A model generated the notes under the pieces. The model saw only the letters and a list, made by a program, of their open reading frames with translations, was not told the DNA's origin and searched no databases. Made by a program: the position numbers and the translations under genes. Shown in pieces: positions 34,201 to 44,900 of a stretch of 57,235 nt of DNA. The DNA comes from Prorocentrum cordatum (Eukaryota > Sar > Dinophyceae > Prorocentrales > Prorocentraceae): assembly GCA_963575745.1 (NCBI GenBank), contig CAUYUJ010000760.1, positions 52,501 to 109,735 of the forward strand, written 5' to 3'. Position 1 is the first letter of the stretch, and each line of letters begins with the position of its first letter.

Positions 34201-34985
34201 GACTGTAAAACATCCTGTGGGATCCTGTAGAGATCCGATACACACTGTATGGGATCCTTTACAGATCCGATAGAGACTGTATGGGATCTTATACAGACCC
34301 GATACAGACCGTATATGATCCTATACAGATCCGATACAGACTGTATAGGATCCTATACATATCCGATACAGACTGTATAGGATCCTACGCATATCCTTTA
34401 CAAACTGTAGAGGATCCTACACAGGTCTGATAGAAACTTTATGGGTTTCTATACAGATCCGATACAGACTGTATAGGATCCGACACAGATCCGATACGGA
34501 CTGTATGGGATCCTGTAGAGATCAGATACAGACTGTATAGGATCCTATACAGATCCGATACAGACTGCATAGGATCCTGTAAAGATCCGATCCATACTGT
34601 ATATGAGCCTAAACAGATCCGATACAGAGTGTATGGGATCCTGTAGATATCCGATACTGGCTGTATGGAATCCTGTAGAGATCCAATACTGACTGGATGG
34701 GATCCTGTAGAGATCCGATACAGACTGTATAGGATCCTACACAGATCCGATACAGACTGTATGGGATCCTGTAGAGATCCGATGCTGACTGTATGGAGTC
34801 CTGTAGAGATCCGATACTGACTGTATGGGGTCCTGCAGAGATCCGATACTGACTGTATAGGATCCCATACAGATCCGATACAGACTGTATGGGATCCTGT
34901 AGGGATCCGTTACTGTCTGTATAGGATCCTATACAGATCCGATACAGTCTGTATGAGATCCTGTAGAGATCCCGTAGAGATCCTA
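31205..34985. repeat. 32-bp GGATCC-centred satellite (about 115-120 units)
   Basis: About 3.8 kb of a 32-bp unit made of atccgatacaga followed by a 20-bp half that is either ctgtatgggatcctgtagag or a palindrome such as CTGTATAGGATCCTATACAG. Unit length is well kept. Frames rotate (32 = 2 mod 3), giving Tyr/Arg/Ile/Ser-rich frames with a 32-residue period on both strands. No spacers of variable sequence are present, so it is not a CRISPR array. Confidence 0.95.
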
Positions 34986-35285
34986 AAGGGGGGCTATAGA
35001 ATTCCTACGGAGGCCGATAGAATTCCGATGGAGGCGTATATACAATTCCTATGGAGGCCTATAGAATTCCTATGGCGGCCCATCGAATTCCTACGGAGGC
35101 CTATAGAATTCCCATGGGGCCTATAGAATTCCTATGGCGGCCCATCGAATTCCTACGGAGGCCTATAGAATTCCCATGGGGGCCTGTAGAACTCCGGTGG
35201 AGGCCTATAGGATTCCGATGGGGGCCTATAGAATTCCTAGGAAGGTCTATCGAATTCCTATAAAACCCCATAGACTTCCTAAGGA
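34986..35285. repeat. GAATTC-centred ~20-27 bp repeat
   Basis: Units such as cctatagaattcctatgg, cccatcgaattcctacgg and cctatagaattcccatgg repeat for about 300 bp directly after the 32-bp satellite. Confidence 0.85.
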
Positions 35286-35444
35286 AACCTATTAAGGAAT
35301 CCTTGGCGCCCCCAGGGGACCCCCAGAGAGTATTGCTCTGTTGCTCGGTTGCTGGGGGGGGGGGGGGGCGGGAAGGTTGGGGCTCCCACGCGCGCCTTTC
35401 CCAACAACAGCAACAACCACAACAACGACAACAACAACAACGAT

Positions 35445-35501
<57 letters not shown>

Positions 35502-35507
35502 GATTAT

Positions 35508-35540
<33 letters not shown>

Positions 35541-35544
35541 CACG

Positions 35545-35576
<32 letters not shown>

Positions 35577-35765
35577 CACTACTACTACTACTAATACTGC
35601 TACTACTACGACTACTACTACGACTACTACTGCTACTACTACTACTACGACCACGACTACTACTACTACTACTGCTACTACTACTACTACTGGTTCTACG
35701 ACTACTGCTACTACTACCACTACTACTACTAGTAACACGTTTATTTAAACTACTACTTTTACTTT

Positions 35766-35804
<39 letters not shown>

Positions 35805-35813
35805 GACTACGAA

Positions 35814-35875
<62 letters not shown>

Positions 35876-35909
35876 TTACTACTACTATTAGTAATAGTAC
35901 TAGTACTAG

Positions 35910-35982
<73 letters not shown>

Positions 35983-36188
35983 ACGACTACGACTACGACT
36001 ACGACTACGACTACGAGTACGACGACTACTTCGACTACTACTACTACTACTACTACTGCGACTACTGCTACTACTCCAACCACCACAACAACGACAACAA
36101 CAACATCAACAACAATATCATTAACAACAACTACGACAACCACAACCACAACAACAACGCCGAAAACAACAACCTCAACATCAACAGT

Positions 36189-36222
<34 letters not shown>

Positions 36223-36235
36223 ACCATCAGCATAA
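35286..36235. repeat. (ACT)n/(ACG)n/(ACA)n trinucleotide array
   Basis: Poly-G near 35356-35367, then ACA, then about 650 bp of ACT with ACG/ATT interruptions, then ACA/ACC to 36235. Leu/Thr/Tyr/Val frames are repeat artefacts. Confidence 0.95.
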
Positions 36236-36320
36236 TATTGGTCGCCCTTACATGCCCGCGTACCCCCGCGCCCTCTTCGTCTTCGATCGTACCGCCTTGA
36301 GGGTATGTATGTATGTGCGT
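36236..36320. repeat. Right-hand part of the microsatellite module (copy 4)
   Basis: attggtcgcccttacatgcc, then cttcgtcttcgatcgtacc, directly after the trinucleotide array. Same order as 29936-30040 and 54173-54290. Confidence 0.65.
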
Positions 36321-36439
36321 ATGTCTAACCTTCAACGTGTATTTCGTGCACCCCTAACCCTAACCCCCCCCATAATCCTTACTTCTTGTGACTAAACACC
36401 CCGAAACGCCCACCTAGCCGGCTGATAGCAACCCCGCCG

Positions 36440-37330
36440 TCCTCACTGCAAGAAACAATACAAACTCATGTTTTGTTTTGGCCCACATGTCGTCGAGTTG
36501 CGAAAAGTGTCACAAGAAAATGACGGAGTTATCACCGCTTGGGTAACCCTAAGCGGGTGGTCGCGTCATACCGACCAAAAAACAATACAAAGCCAACGTG
36601 TTTCCCGACAACATGGACTGTCTTGTCGTCGACGCTGCGAAAAGTGTAACAAGAAAGTGACGGAATGAACATCGCTTGGGTAACCCTAAGCAGGTGGTCG
36701 CGTCCTACCGACCAACAAACAATACAAAGCCAATGTGTTTCTCGACAAAATGGGGTGTCTTGTCGTCGACGCTGCGAAATATGTAGGAGGAACGGGACGC
36801 GGCGCACATCGCGCGCGCGGACGCCTGGCCAACCCCACGCAGGACCCCCCGTGAAACCTTCCAAAAAAACACCCCAACGTGTATTTTCTCCTCGTCGGCG
36901 CTGCGGTTCGCGCAGCGGGAATGGGACGCCCCGCGAATTCCCAAGAGGCATTACCCTCTTCCTCCTAAGTTTCTCCCTCCCTCCCTCTCTCCCTCCTCTC
37001 CTCCTCCTCCTCCTCCTCCTCCTCCCCCTCCTCCTCCTCCTCCTCCTCCTCCCCCTCCTCCATGCGCGGCAGGAGCGAAACGATTGGCTGTGAAACGCGC
37101 GTGGCTGGAATGAGACGCGGCGCACTTCGCGCGCTGGACATGTTGTCGCCGACGATGCAACATGAGAGGCCGGAGCGGGGCGCGGCGTACATCGCACGCG
37201 GTCTTGTTTCTCGTCGACGTTGCTAAACACGCGGCAGGAATAGGACGCAGCTCATGTCGCGCGCTGAACGACTAGCCGCCCACGGTATAAGTAGTGACAG
37301 GCGTCGGACGCGACGCACTTGCTTCTTATG
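36440..37330. repeat. Subtelomere-like ~130-bp repeats with a CTC tract
   Basis: The block acaatacaaa...tgtcgtcgacgctgcgaaa...gggtaaccctaagc recurs at about 36456, 36590 and 36718. A more divergent GACGCGGCGCAC...CGCGCG form continues to 37330, with a CTC tract at 36960-37060. Each of the first units contains a single ctaaccctaag-like telomeric stub. Confidence 0.7.
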
Positions 37331-37387
37331 TTGTGGGAGGGCGGGTGGGAGTGGACGGAGCCCTCTGGCTCGTTCGAGCTGGCTAAC

Positions 37388-37425
37388 TTGACACTAACCC
37401 TAACCCCCTAACCCTAAGCATACCT

Positions 37426-37463
<38 letters not shown>

Positions 37464-38945
37464 GCGCGCGCCACCACCCAAAAGAAGAAGAAGAAACACT
37501 GAACAAACAACTACCACCCGAACCCTAACCCCCTGACCCCCCAACCCTAACACCCTAATCCGAACCCTACCCCCCTGGCCCTAACCCGCTGACACGATCC
37601 CTATCACCATCACCTGCACCCTATCACCTAAACCCAAACCCCCAAACCCGAACCCGAATCCGAACAGCCGAATTCGAACCCGCTAACCCTTACCCTCGCC
37701 CTGACCCCTCAACCCTGAACTTAATACCCTAACCAAAACCCCATGGCCCTACCCCTAACCCTAACTCTACCCCTAATCCTACAACCCTCACCCTAGCCCC
37801 CTAACCCCAACCATAACACCTTACCCCTAACCCTAATCCTAACCCTACCAGTCTAGCCCGAACTCCCTTATCCTGACCCTAACCTGAACATCCTAGCCCT
37901 ATCCCTACCACCGTAACCCTAACTCTGTAATCCTAACCCTAACACCCTAACCCTAACCCGACCACCAAGCCTTAACACTCTTCCCACAACCCAACCACTG
38001 GAACCCGGCCCCTAACCCCCTAACCCTGACCCTCCTTAACCCCAAACCCCTAACCCTAACCCTATTGCTAACCCTCTAACCCTAAACTTAACCCTACACC
38101 TAAACCCTAGCCCGAACTCTAACCCTAACCCGATGCTCTAACCCTACGTTCTGACCCCTAACCTAACCCTAACCCCTAACCCTAACCCATAACCCGTGAT
38201 TCTAAGCTTCATCCTAACCCTACACATAACCTTACTACCCTAATCCGGGCCCCCTAATTCACAAACCCGAACCATAACACCCTAACCCTAACCCTAACCC
38301 TAACCCTAACCATAGACACAACCCGAATCCTAATCCTACCATCCTAACCCTAACCCCTATTGCCCCCTACCCCCCGAACCCGAATCCAAACCGCCTAACC
38401 CTAACCCTAACCCTAACTCGACCCCCTTAACCCTAACCCACTACCCCTAACCACTACCCGAACACCCTAACCCTAACCCTACCAATCTAACCCGAACCCC
38501 CATTACACTAAACTTAGCGCTCTAACCCTAACCCTACCGCCCAAATCCTAATTTCTAATCCGAGCCCGCACCCGAACCCTACCACTCGAATCGTGAACTC
38601 CTAACCCTAACCCTAGCACTCTAACCCTAACACCCTAACACCCTAACCCGAACCCGAACCCCCCAAAACCTGCCACCCCAATCCTGGCCCCCTCACCCCT
38701 AACCCTGACCCTAACACCATGACCCTGACCCTACCACCCTAACCTTGACCCCCTCACACTACCCCTTACAAGCCTAACCTGAACCCACCTAAACACTAAC
38801 CCGAACCCGAACCCTAACCCGATCCTCCTAATCCGAAACCCCTAACCCTGACCCTAACCCTAAACCTAACCCACCCCTTAACCCGAACCCTAATCCTGAC
38901 ACCCTAACTCTAACGCCCTAAACCTAACACCCCCAACCCCAACAC
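37388..38945. repeat. Degenerate interstitial telomeric repeat (CCCTAA)
   Basis: About 1.5 kb of CCCTAA hexamers with many variants (CCCGAA, CCCTGA, ACCACCCTAA). Uninterrupted runs are short, the longest about five hexamers near 38283-38310. The plus strand is C-rich, the orientation expected of a left chromosome end, yet 37 kb of other sequence lies to its left. Confidence 0.9.
37425..37470. repeat. (CA)n dinucleotide repeat
   Basis: About 35 bp of CACA followed by CGCG. Confidence 0.9.
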
Positions 38946-39245
38946 TTCCACCCCAACGCAACCGCCCCAACCCTGACCCGCCGCGCTATCTCCGGCGCAG
39001 ACCAGAGAAGCCGGAGGCGCTCCCCCCGCCCCCTTTCCTGCGCAGGGGGGGGGTCGGGACCCCCCCACCCTTGAAAAGGAGGGGAGGGGGGTCCGAATTC
39101 CCCCCCCCCCCACCCTCTCCGGCGCAAAGGCGGGGGGAAGGTTCGAAGCCCCATCCCGCCCTCTGAAAGGGTGGGAGGGGGGGGGGTCCGAAGACATCCC
39201 GCCCCTTGACGAGGGGGAGGGGGGAGTCCCGTTAGCATCAGGTCG
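38946..39245. repeat. G/C homopolymer-rich repeat units
   Basis: Three loosely similar ~70-bp units of ccgcccttgaaaagg, gggaggggggtccgaa. Many G runs of four or more make quadruplex formation likely on the plus strand. Confidence 0.6.
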
Positions 39246-39344
39246 GGCCTGTCCCCCTACGGGCAGACTTTCGAGGAACAAGTTGACATAGTCAAATGCT
39301 CAAGAATGGCATAAAAATAAAACTCACAAATAGTGCCCGTGCTA

Positions 39345-39432
39345 CTGCTCCCAACGATTATGCGGTGTTGGGTCTTCGCTTTGAAGAAACGGTCCCCGCG
39401 TTCCTCTTCTCCTCCTCTTCCCCCTCCTCCTC
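39345..39432. repeat. End module A of the satellite-bearing element
   Basis: cccaacgattatgcggtgttggg forms a stem (CCCAAC/GTTGGG, 11-base loop), followed by tcttcgctttgaaga, ccccgcgttcctc and a CTC tract. The reverse complement of the same order is at 56300-56392, including a CCCAAC/GTTGGG stem with a different 11-base loop. Confidence 0.7.
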
Positions 39433-40190
39433 TCCACCGCCCGCATGCGCCCCCCACACCAATTCCGGCACATCCCTGACACGTTTCGTGACCCCATAGG
39501 GAGCTCCACCGAAACCCCCAATGGGACCGCCCGCATGCGCCCCCCACGCCCAATTGGGCATTGCCACCCACCCAGTACAGCGTTTCGTGGCCCCATCGGG
39601 AGCTCCACCGAAGCCCCCAGTGGGACCGCCCGCATGCGTCCCCCACACCCAATTCGGCATTTTCACCCACCCAGTACAGCGCTTCGTGGCCCCATGAGGA
39701 GCTCCACCGAAGCCCCCAGTGGGACCGCCCGCATGCGCCCCCCACGCCCAATTTTGCATTTTCACCCACCCAGTACAGCGCTTCGTGACCCCATAGGGAC
39801 CTCCACCGAAGCCCCCAATGGGACCGCCCGCATGCGCCCCCCGCACCCAATTTGGCATTTTCACACGCCCAGTACAACGTTTCGTGGCCCAATAGGGAGC
39901 CCCACCGAAGCCCCCAGTGGGACCGCCCGCATGCGTCCTCCACACCCAATTTGGCATTTTCACCCACCCAGTACAGCGCTTCGTGGCCCCAAAGGGAGCT
40001 CCACCGAAGACCCCAGTGGGACCGCCCGCATGCGTCCCCCACGCCCAATTTGGCATTTTCACACACCCAGTACAACGTTTCGTGGCCCCATAGGGAGCTC
40101 CACCGACCCCATTGGGACCGCCCGCATGCGCCCCCCACGCCCAATTTGGCATTTTCGCAACACACACACACACAACAGCGTTTCGTGACC
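39433..40190. repeat. 99-bp satellite array, left part
   Basis: About seven units of cgtttcgtggccccataggg, agctccaccgaagcccc, agtgggaccgcccgcatgcg and caatttggcattttcaccc, with a period of about 99 bp. The array is interrupted by the retrotransposon at 40191 and continues at 47352. All frames are open because the unit lacks stops. Confidence 0.9.
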
Positions 40191-40342
40191 TGTTGATCCA
40201 GTGCGTATTGCCTCACTCCGCTGCCGTTTGGGCACTAGCTAGCTTGGTGACTCGCGGTGGGGCACCCGCGAGAGGAGAACAAGCTAGCCCTCACTCTTTC
40301 CAGAGGGTCCGGAGGACCCCTACGATCGCTCGGGCATTGACA
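40191..40342 (+). repeat. 5' LTR
   Basis: 152 bp, TG...CA. Differs from the 3' LTR by an A/G within actagctrgctt and a T/G within gggcatkgaca. It should hold the promoter and transcription start, but no TATA box is evident. Confidence 0.93.
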
Positions 40343-40360
40343 CTAGCTTGAGCCACCAGC
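40343..40360 (+). promoter_or_regulatory. Putative primer-binding site
   Basis: ctagcttgagccaccagc directly follows the 5' LTR. It does not match the initiator-tRNA-Met half site usual for copia elements. CTAGCTTG is complementary to CAAGCTAG inside the LTR, so a self-priming arrangement is conceivable. The call rests mainly on position. Confidence 0.35.
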
Positions 40361-40373
40361 CCTGAGTACAGCC

Positions 40374-41516
40374 ATGGCGGACGGAGGCAGCGCTGGAGGG
40401 AGCAGCATTCGTGACCGACGATTCTCCGGGGAAGGAGCAGCTGCAGTCCAGGATTACAAGGCTTGGAAGAAATGGGCACGAGCAAGACTGCTGGTGGAAA
40501 AGGGGCGCAGAGGCAAACCTGAAACCTTCGGCCCCATGTTGTACACCCTCTTGGAGGGAACGGCCGTGGACGCTCTGGAGCATGTGGAGCTGGACGAGTT
40601 GGCAGTCGACGGCGGTGAAGAGAAGCTGCTCGCCGTCCTGGACGCACGATACCCAGAACGAGAGGCGGCCGACCGTGTGGGAGACGCGCTGGAGTCCGTG
40701 TTTGGTCTGAAGATCGAGAAGGCGGAGCTCACTAGTGCGTACGTGGGCCGAGCTCAGACGGCATTCATGAAGGCCAAGAAGGAGGGCGTGGAAATCCCTG
40801 ATGTCGCTCAAGGATTTCTCCTTCTTCGGGGCGCCCGCCTCGGAGGCGACCGGCGCGCCGTCGTCCTCGCGGCCAGCGAGAGGCAATGGACGTTTGAGAA
40901 GTTGGCCCTGGCACTCAAGACGCTCTACCCGAAGGTGCTGCCCGAGCACGGCGTGCACCTGGTGGGGGACGACTACGCGTGGGAGGCGGCGGGTGAAGAG
41001 CATCTTCCCGCGGCAAGCTCCCAGGAGGAGGTGGATGCGTTCCTGGCGGAGGTCGAGCAGGATCGTGAGGAACCCATAGAAGAGGATGAGGCCATCCAGG
41101 TGCTGGCGACGTGGAAGGAGACCCGAGTGGCGGTCGCCGAGGAGCGGAAGAAGCGTGGGCTGCCACCTCCACAGGCGCCCGATCTGAAGAAGTTCTCCGC
41201 TCGGGTCCGCTGCTGGGCATGTAAGCAAGTAGGTCACTTCAGCAAGGAGTGCCCGAAACGAGCTGGCAAGAGTGGCGGCAAGGGTCGCTTCGGCCAGAGG
41301 TTCGGGGTTGGTTTCGTCGAGAGTTTCTTCGCTGGAGAAAAAGAGGCCGACCCCTGGAGTGAGATCGAGGAGATCCTGGCAACCTGGGGCGACAGGGGCC
41401 TCGGAGAGCAGCTGACCGAGGATCATTTCACCCATCGGCGCAAGGAGGTGAACGAGATCGCCGAAACGACGACGCGGCGGAGACGTTCATGGTGCACTCA
41501 CCGGGCGCCGGGGTGA
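40374..41516 (+). CDS. gag: Gag (nucleocapsid-containing) protein
   Basis: 380 residues. The start at 40374 sits in a strong context (gccATGg) 31 bp after the LTR. The N-terminal two thirds are helical-looking, with LLEGTAVDALEHVELDEL and LLAVLDARYPERE, the layout of copia-type Gag. A CCHC zinc knuckle is at residues 280-293 (C-W-A-C-X4-H-X4-C), which in this family binds the element's RNA. The protein assembles the cytoplasmic virus-like particle. The frame ends at 41516 and overlaps the protease frame, which is open from 41363 and lies -1 relative to gag. No standard slippery heptamer is visible in the overlap, so either an unusual recoding signal or an inactivating indel separates them. 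Confidence 0.9.
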   Translation: MADGGSAGGSSIRDRRFSGEGAAAVQDYKAWKKWARARLLVEKGRRGKPETFGPMLYTLLEGTAVDALEHVELDELAVDGGEEKLLAVLDARYPEREAADRVGDALESVFGLKIEKAELTSAYVGRAQTAFMKAKKEGVEIPDVAQGFLLLRGARLGGDRRAVVLAASERQWTFEKLALALKTLYPKVLPEHGVHLVGDDYAWEAAGEEHLPAASSQEEVDAFLAEVEQDREEPIEEDEAIQVLATWKETRVAVAEERKKRGLPPPQAPDLKKFSARVRCWACKQVGHFSKECPKRAGKSGGKGRFGQRFGVGFVESFFAGEKEADPWSEIEEILATWGDRGLGEQLTEDHFTHRRKEVNEIAETTTRRRRSWCTHRAPG

Positions 41517-41917
41517 TCGACTCAGGTTGCGCGAGGGCCCTGATTGGCTTGGACACGCTGAGCGAGCTGATCAAGACGTCCGGGAACGCCATCGAGATCG
41601 ACGAGGACCACAAAGTGGTCACGTTCAAGGGGTTCAGCGGTGATGAGCAGCACTCCATCGGTGTTTGCAAGATCCCATGGAGGCTCGGCAACCACCTCGA
41701 GATGGTCGACGTGTACGTGGTCCCGGGCCAGGCGGGCCTCCTTCTGAGCAAGTCCCTCCTGAAGAAGCTGGGATGCACGCTGGATATGGAGAATGACGAG
41801 CTGGTCTTCCCGAAGTTGGGCGTCCGCGTGCTGCTCCAGACGACCCGCGGCGGACACTACGAGGTGCTGCTCGATGGATCATCAGCGGTCCCCATCGCGA
41901 ACAAGGATTTTCAGTAG
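41489..41917 (+). CDS. pro: Retrotransposon aspartic protease
   Basis: 142 residues from the first ATG; the frame is open back to 41363. The catalytic Asp is in VIDSGCARALIG (residue 11), the DSG variant of the retropepsin D(T/S)G motif. The C-terminal half has PGQAGLLLSKSLLKKLGCTL, resembling the strand-helix that precedes the flap partner in copia proteases. It would act as a homodimer to process Gag and Pol. The frame is -1 to gag and ends at a TAG at 41915-41917. Pol continues -1 again. The ATG at 41489 may not be used if the protein is made by frameshifting from gag. Confidence 0.85.
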   Translation: MVHSPGAGVIDSGCARALIGLDTLSELIKTSGNAIEIDEDHKVVTFKGFSGDEQHSIGVCKIPWRLGNHLEMVDVYVVPGQAGLLLSKSLLKKLGCTLDMENDELVFPKLGVRVLLQTTRGGHYEVLLDGSSAVPIANKDFQ

Positions 41918-41949
41918 GGCCGGGCCGTAGCCCTGAGGCCATAGACGAG

Positions 41950-44900
41950 ATGTGCGTTGTGAGCCAAGCAAGTTCGCGGAGACCCGTCATCATGGAGGTG
42001 TTCTCTCCCCCGAGGCTGACCAAGTGGGCCCAGGAGTTTGGGTTTGAGGATGGCGGCGCCTACGATTTGCAGACAGGTTGGGATGCCCGCCAGCGCGAGG
42101 ACGTCTCCCGGCTTTTCTGCGACCTGGAGACCAAGGATCCGTTCCTTGTTTCGTGCAGTCCCCCCTGTGGCAAGCTGTCGCCACTGCAGGCTCTCACGCC
42201 CGAGGACCGGCGCAAGGACCCTGAGAGGTTTGAGCACGAGGTTCAGGAGGCGGTCTCTTTTATTGTCTTGTGCCTGGTGATTGCGGAGTGGCAGATGCTG
42301 CGCGGGAAGCATTTCATACTCGAGCAATCCCGAGGGAGTTCGGCATGGGGCTTGAAGGAGATGACTTATTTCCTGACGGAGTTTTCCCCCTTCATCGTGG
42401 AGGCGGCGGCGTGCAGGTTTGGCAAGCTGGACCGGGTGTCCGGGGTTCCCCTCGCCAAGGTCTGGCGCTTCGCCTCGGATCTCCCGGAGGTGGCCGCGGA
42501 GGTGGACCGCCAGTGCCGAGGCGGTCACGAGCATCAGGACGTGATGGACAGCGCGGGCGGCATGAAGCGTTCGGTCTGGTCCCAGATCTACCCGGACAGA
42601 CTGGCGAAGGCGTTAGTGAAAGGCGCCTACCGGGCCAGGATGGAGAACCAGAGCTACACCCGCCAGACGGCCGTCCACGAGGCCATGGAAGTCGGCGACC
42701 AGGAGGAGGACGAGGAGGCGGACACCGAGGGTAAGGATCGCCTCACCCGGGACGACCTGTACCATGGCCGGCCGCAGACCATCGAGGCTGGCTTGCGCCG
42801 TCTACACGTCAATCTCGGTCACGCCCCGGTGCCTACCATGATGAGACATCTACGCCATGCGAATGCGACCGAGGGGGCCCTGAAGATGGCCGCGGAGTTT
42901 CGCTGCCCAGAGTGCGACGTCAAGGCGGACCCGAAGGCGGTTCGCCCAGCGGCACCGGACATTGCGCAGCCCCCTTTGAGGTCCATCGGCATGGACGTGA
43001 AGGAGCTGCCGGGCTGGATGCCTGATCAGATCGTCAAGGCACTCAACATCGTGTGTGATACGTCGTCGCTGCAGTCCATGACTCCGTTCGACGAGGGCGA
43101 TGACGACGTGGCGGCCGACCTGTTGCGCCTGTACCGAGACAATTGGACTCGGCCATACCTGCGCCCGAAGTGGATCCGCCTTGACCCGGCGAAGCCTCAC
43201 GTGTCCAAGGTTGTCACGAGTGCGATGGAGCGGGACGGCACCACAATCCTGGACACGGCCGGCAGCGCCAAGGAGCAGAACGGGAAGGTGGAGCGGCATG
43301 GGCAGTGGTTCGCCCAAATGCTGCGCGCCGTGATCGCCGAGGTTCAGCCTCAGGACCGCGGTGAGTGGCGCGAATGCGTGGCGCAGGTGCAGGAGGCCAA
43401 GAACTCTCTTCTAAGCGTCGGCGGGGTCAGCCCGGCCCAGATCGTTTTCGGGCGGAACCCCGAGGTGCCAGAGGACCTGCTGGTGGACTCGCCGGACATC
43501 GTGGCGAACAGCGCAGTCCTGCACGACCCGCCGGCGGTGTTTGCTGCTCGAGTCCGAGCGGTGGCCAGGCGACAGGCTCTGAGCTACAACGACAAGCAGG
43601 CGACCCGCCTGGCCCTGGACGCGCGGCCCCGGAAGCTTGTGAAGTACCAGCCGGGCGACATGGTGGCGGTCTGGCGCAATGTGAAGAAGGTGGCTGGACG
43701 ACGCACCCACTATCGTTGGAGGCCTGGCGTGTGCATGGGCGCGGTCCGCGGCAACTATTGGATTGCCGTGCCGGGCAGTGTGCTGAAGGCCTCGCCAGAG
43801 CAGCTGCGCCCGGCCAACTCGGAGGAGAGGGCAGCGTGGCGCCTAGTGGAGTCGTCGCTACGGACTCACACCGTCGACCTGGATGACATGAAGGCGAAGT
43901 TCTACTCGGACATTACCGCGGATGCGCGGCCGCCGGAGGCCGCCGGTGCGGAGGAGTCCGTCCCAGAGACAGCAGGAGGCGACGCGCGGCCGGCACCACC
44001 AGAGGCCCCTCCACAACCCGAGGCTTCACCACCTGCCGAAGCAGAGCCGCCTGCTGCCGACTCAGCGGAGATCCCGGTCCCAGGTGATGCGCCGGGGGAC
44101 TGGCCTAACGAGGAGACGGAGGGCGATCAAGGCTGTGCTGGGTCTGCTGGAGCTCCTGTCGACTCTGAGCCGGCGGAGGTCCGGAAGCGGCTGCGATGCA
44201 AGACGTATGTGGAGGAGGCGAAGCGCCCCCGCTTCGGGAGTGAAGTGCCGATGCCTCCTGGGAGCGGGGACCTGGACCCTCAGGCTGTGAGTACGAATTC
44301 AGCCCTCAAGCGAAGCCTGTCAGCTCGCCGGCCTGGACGCCCCAAGCAACAGCGTGTGCAGTCAGTTCTGGCAGTTGCGGCCTCGCCCGACAGCGATGAC
44401 GACGACGAGATCTTGGCGGTGGACATAGAGGAGGCCCTGCTGGCCAGAGGCAGGCGAGAGCTTGACAGGCGGGAACCGCGCTGGTGTTCTAAAGACGGGC
44501 TGGCCAAGATCGCACAGGGCTACGCCAAGGAGTACAGCAAGCTGATCGAGAAGACCCAGGCTTGGCGCCCTCTTCCGCTGGAGGAGTCGAGGAGAGTGCG
44601 GTCTACCCAGTCCGATCGCATCATGAAGCCCCGACCGGTCCTGACGGAGAAGGAGGACGAGGAGGGCAACGTTGCAGTTAAGTGTAGGATGACTATCCAA
44701 GGGTTCAAGGACCCAGACCTCCTGGAGTTGGTGAAGGCGGGCCGCACTCAGGCCCCGACGCTGTCCTCCAACGGGAGGGCGTTCGTCCTCCAGACCATCG
44801 CTTCGGCCAAGTTTCCCTTGGCCATCGGGGACGTGGAGGGGGCCTTCCTAGAGACGGACGCGTCGCTGGCCCCGGCAGAGCACGGCACGATCTACGTTTC

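Noticed and set aside
31205-34985. CRISPR-like regular repeat
   Set aside because: Units are directly abutting with no variable spacers, and the context is eukaryotic.
37388-38945. True chromosome end
   Set aside because: Repeats are heavily degenerate and have long non-telomeric sequence on both sides.
40191-40336. 146-bp LTR ending at GGGCA
   Set aside because: Ending six bases later at GACA gives a perfect tgacc target duplication on both sides and still a TG...CA LTR.
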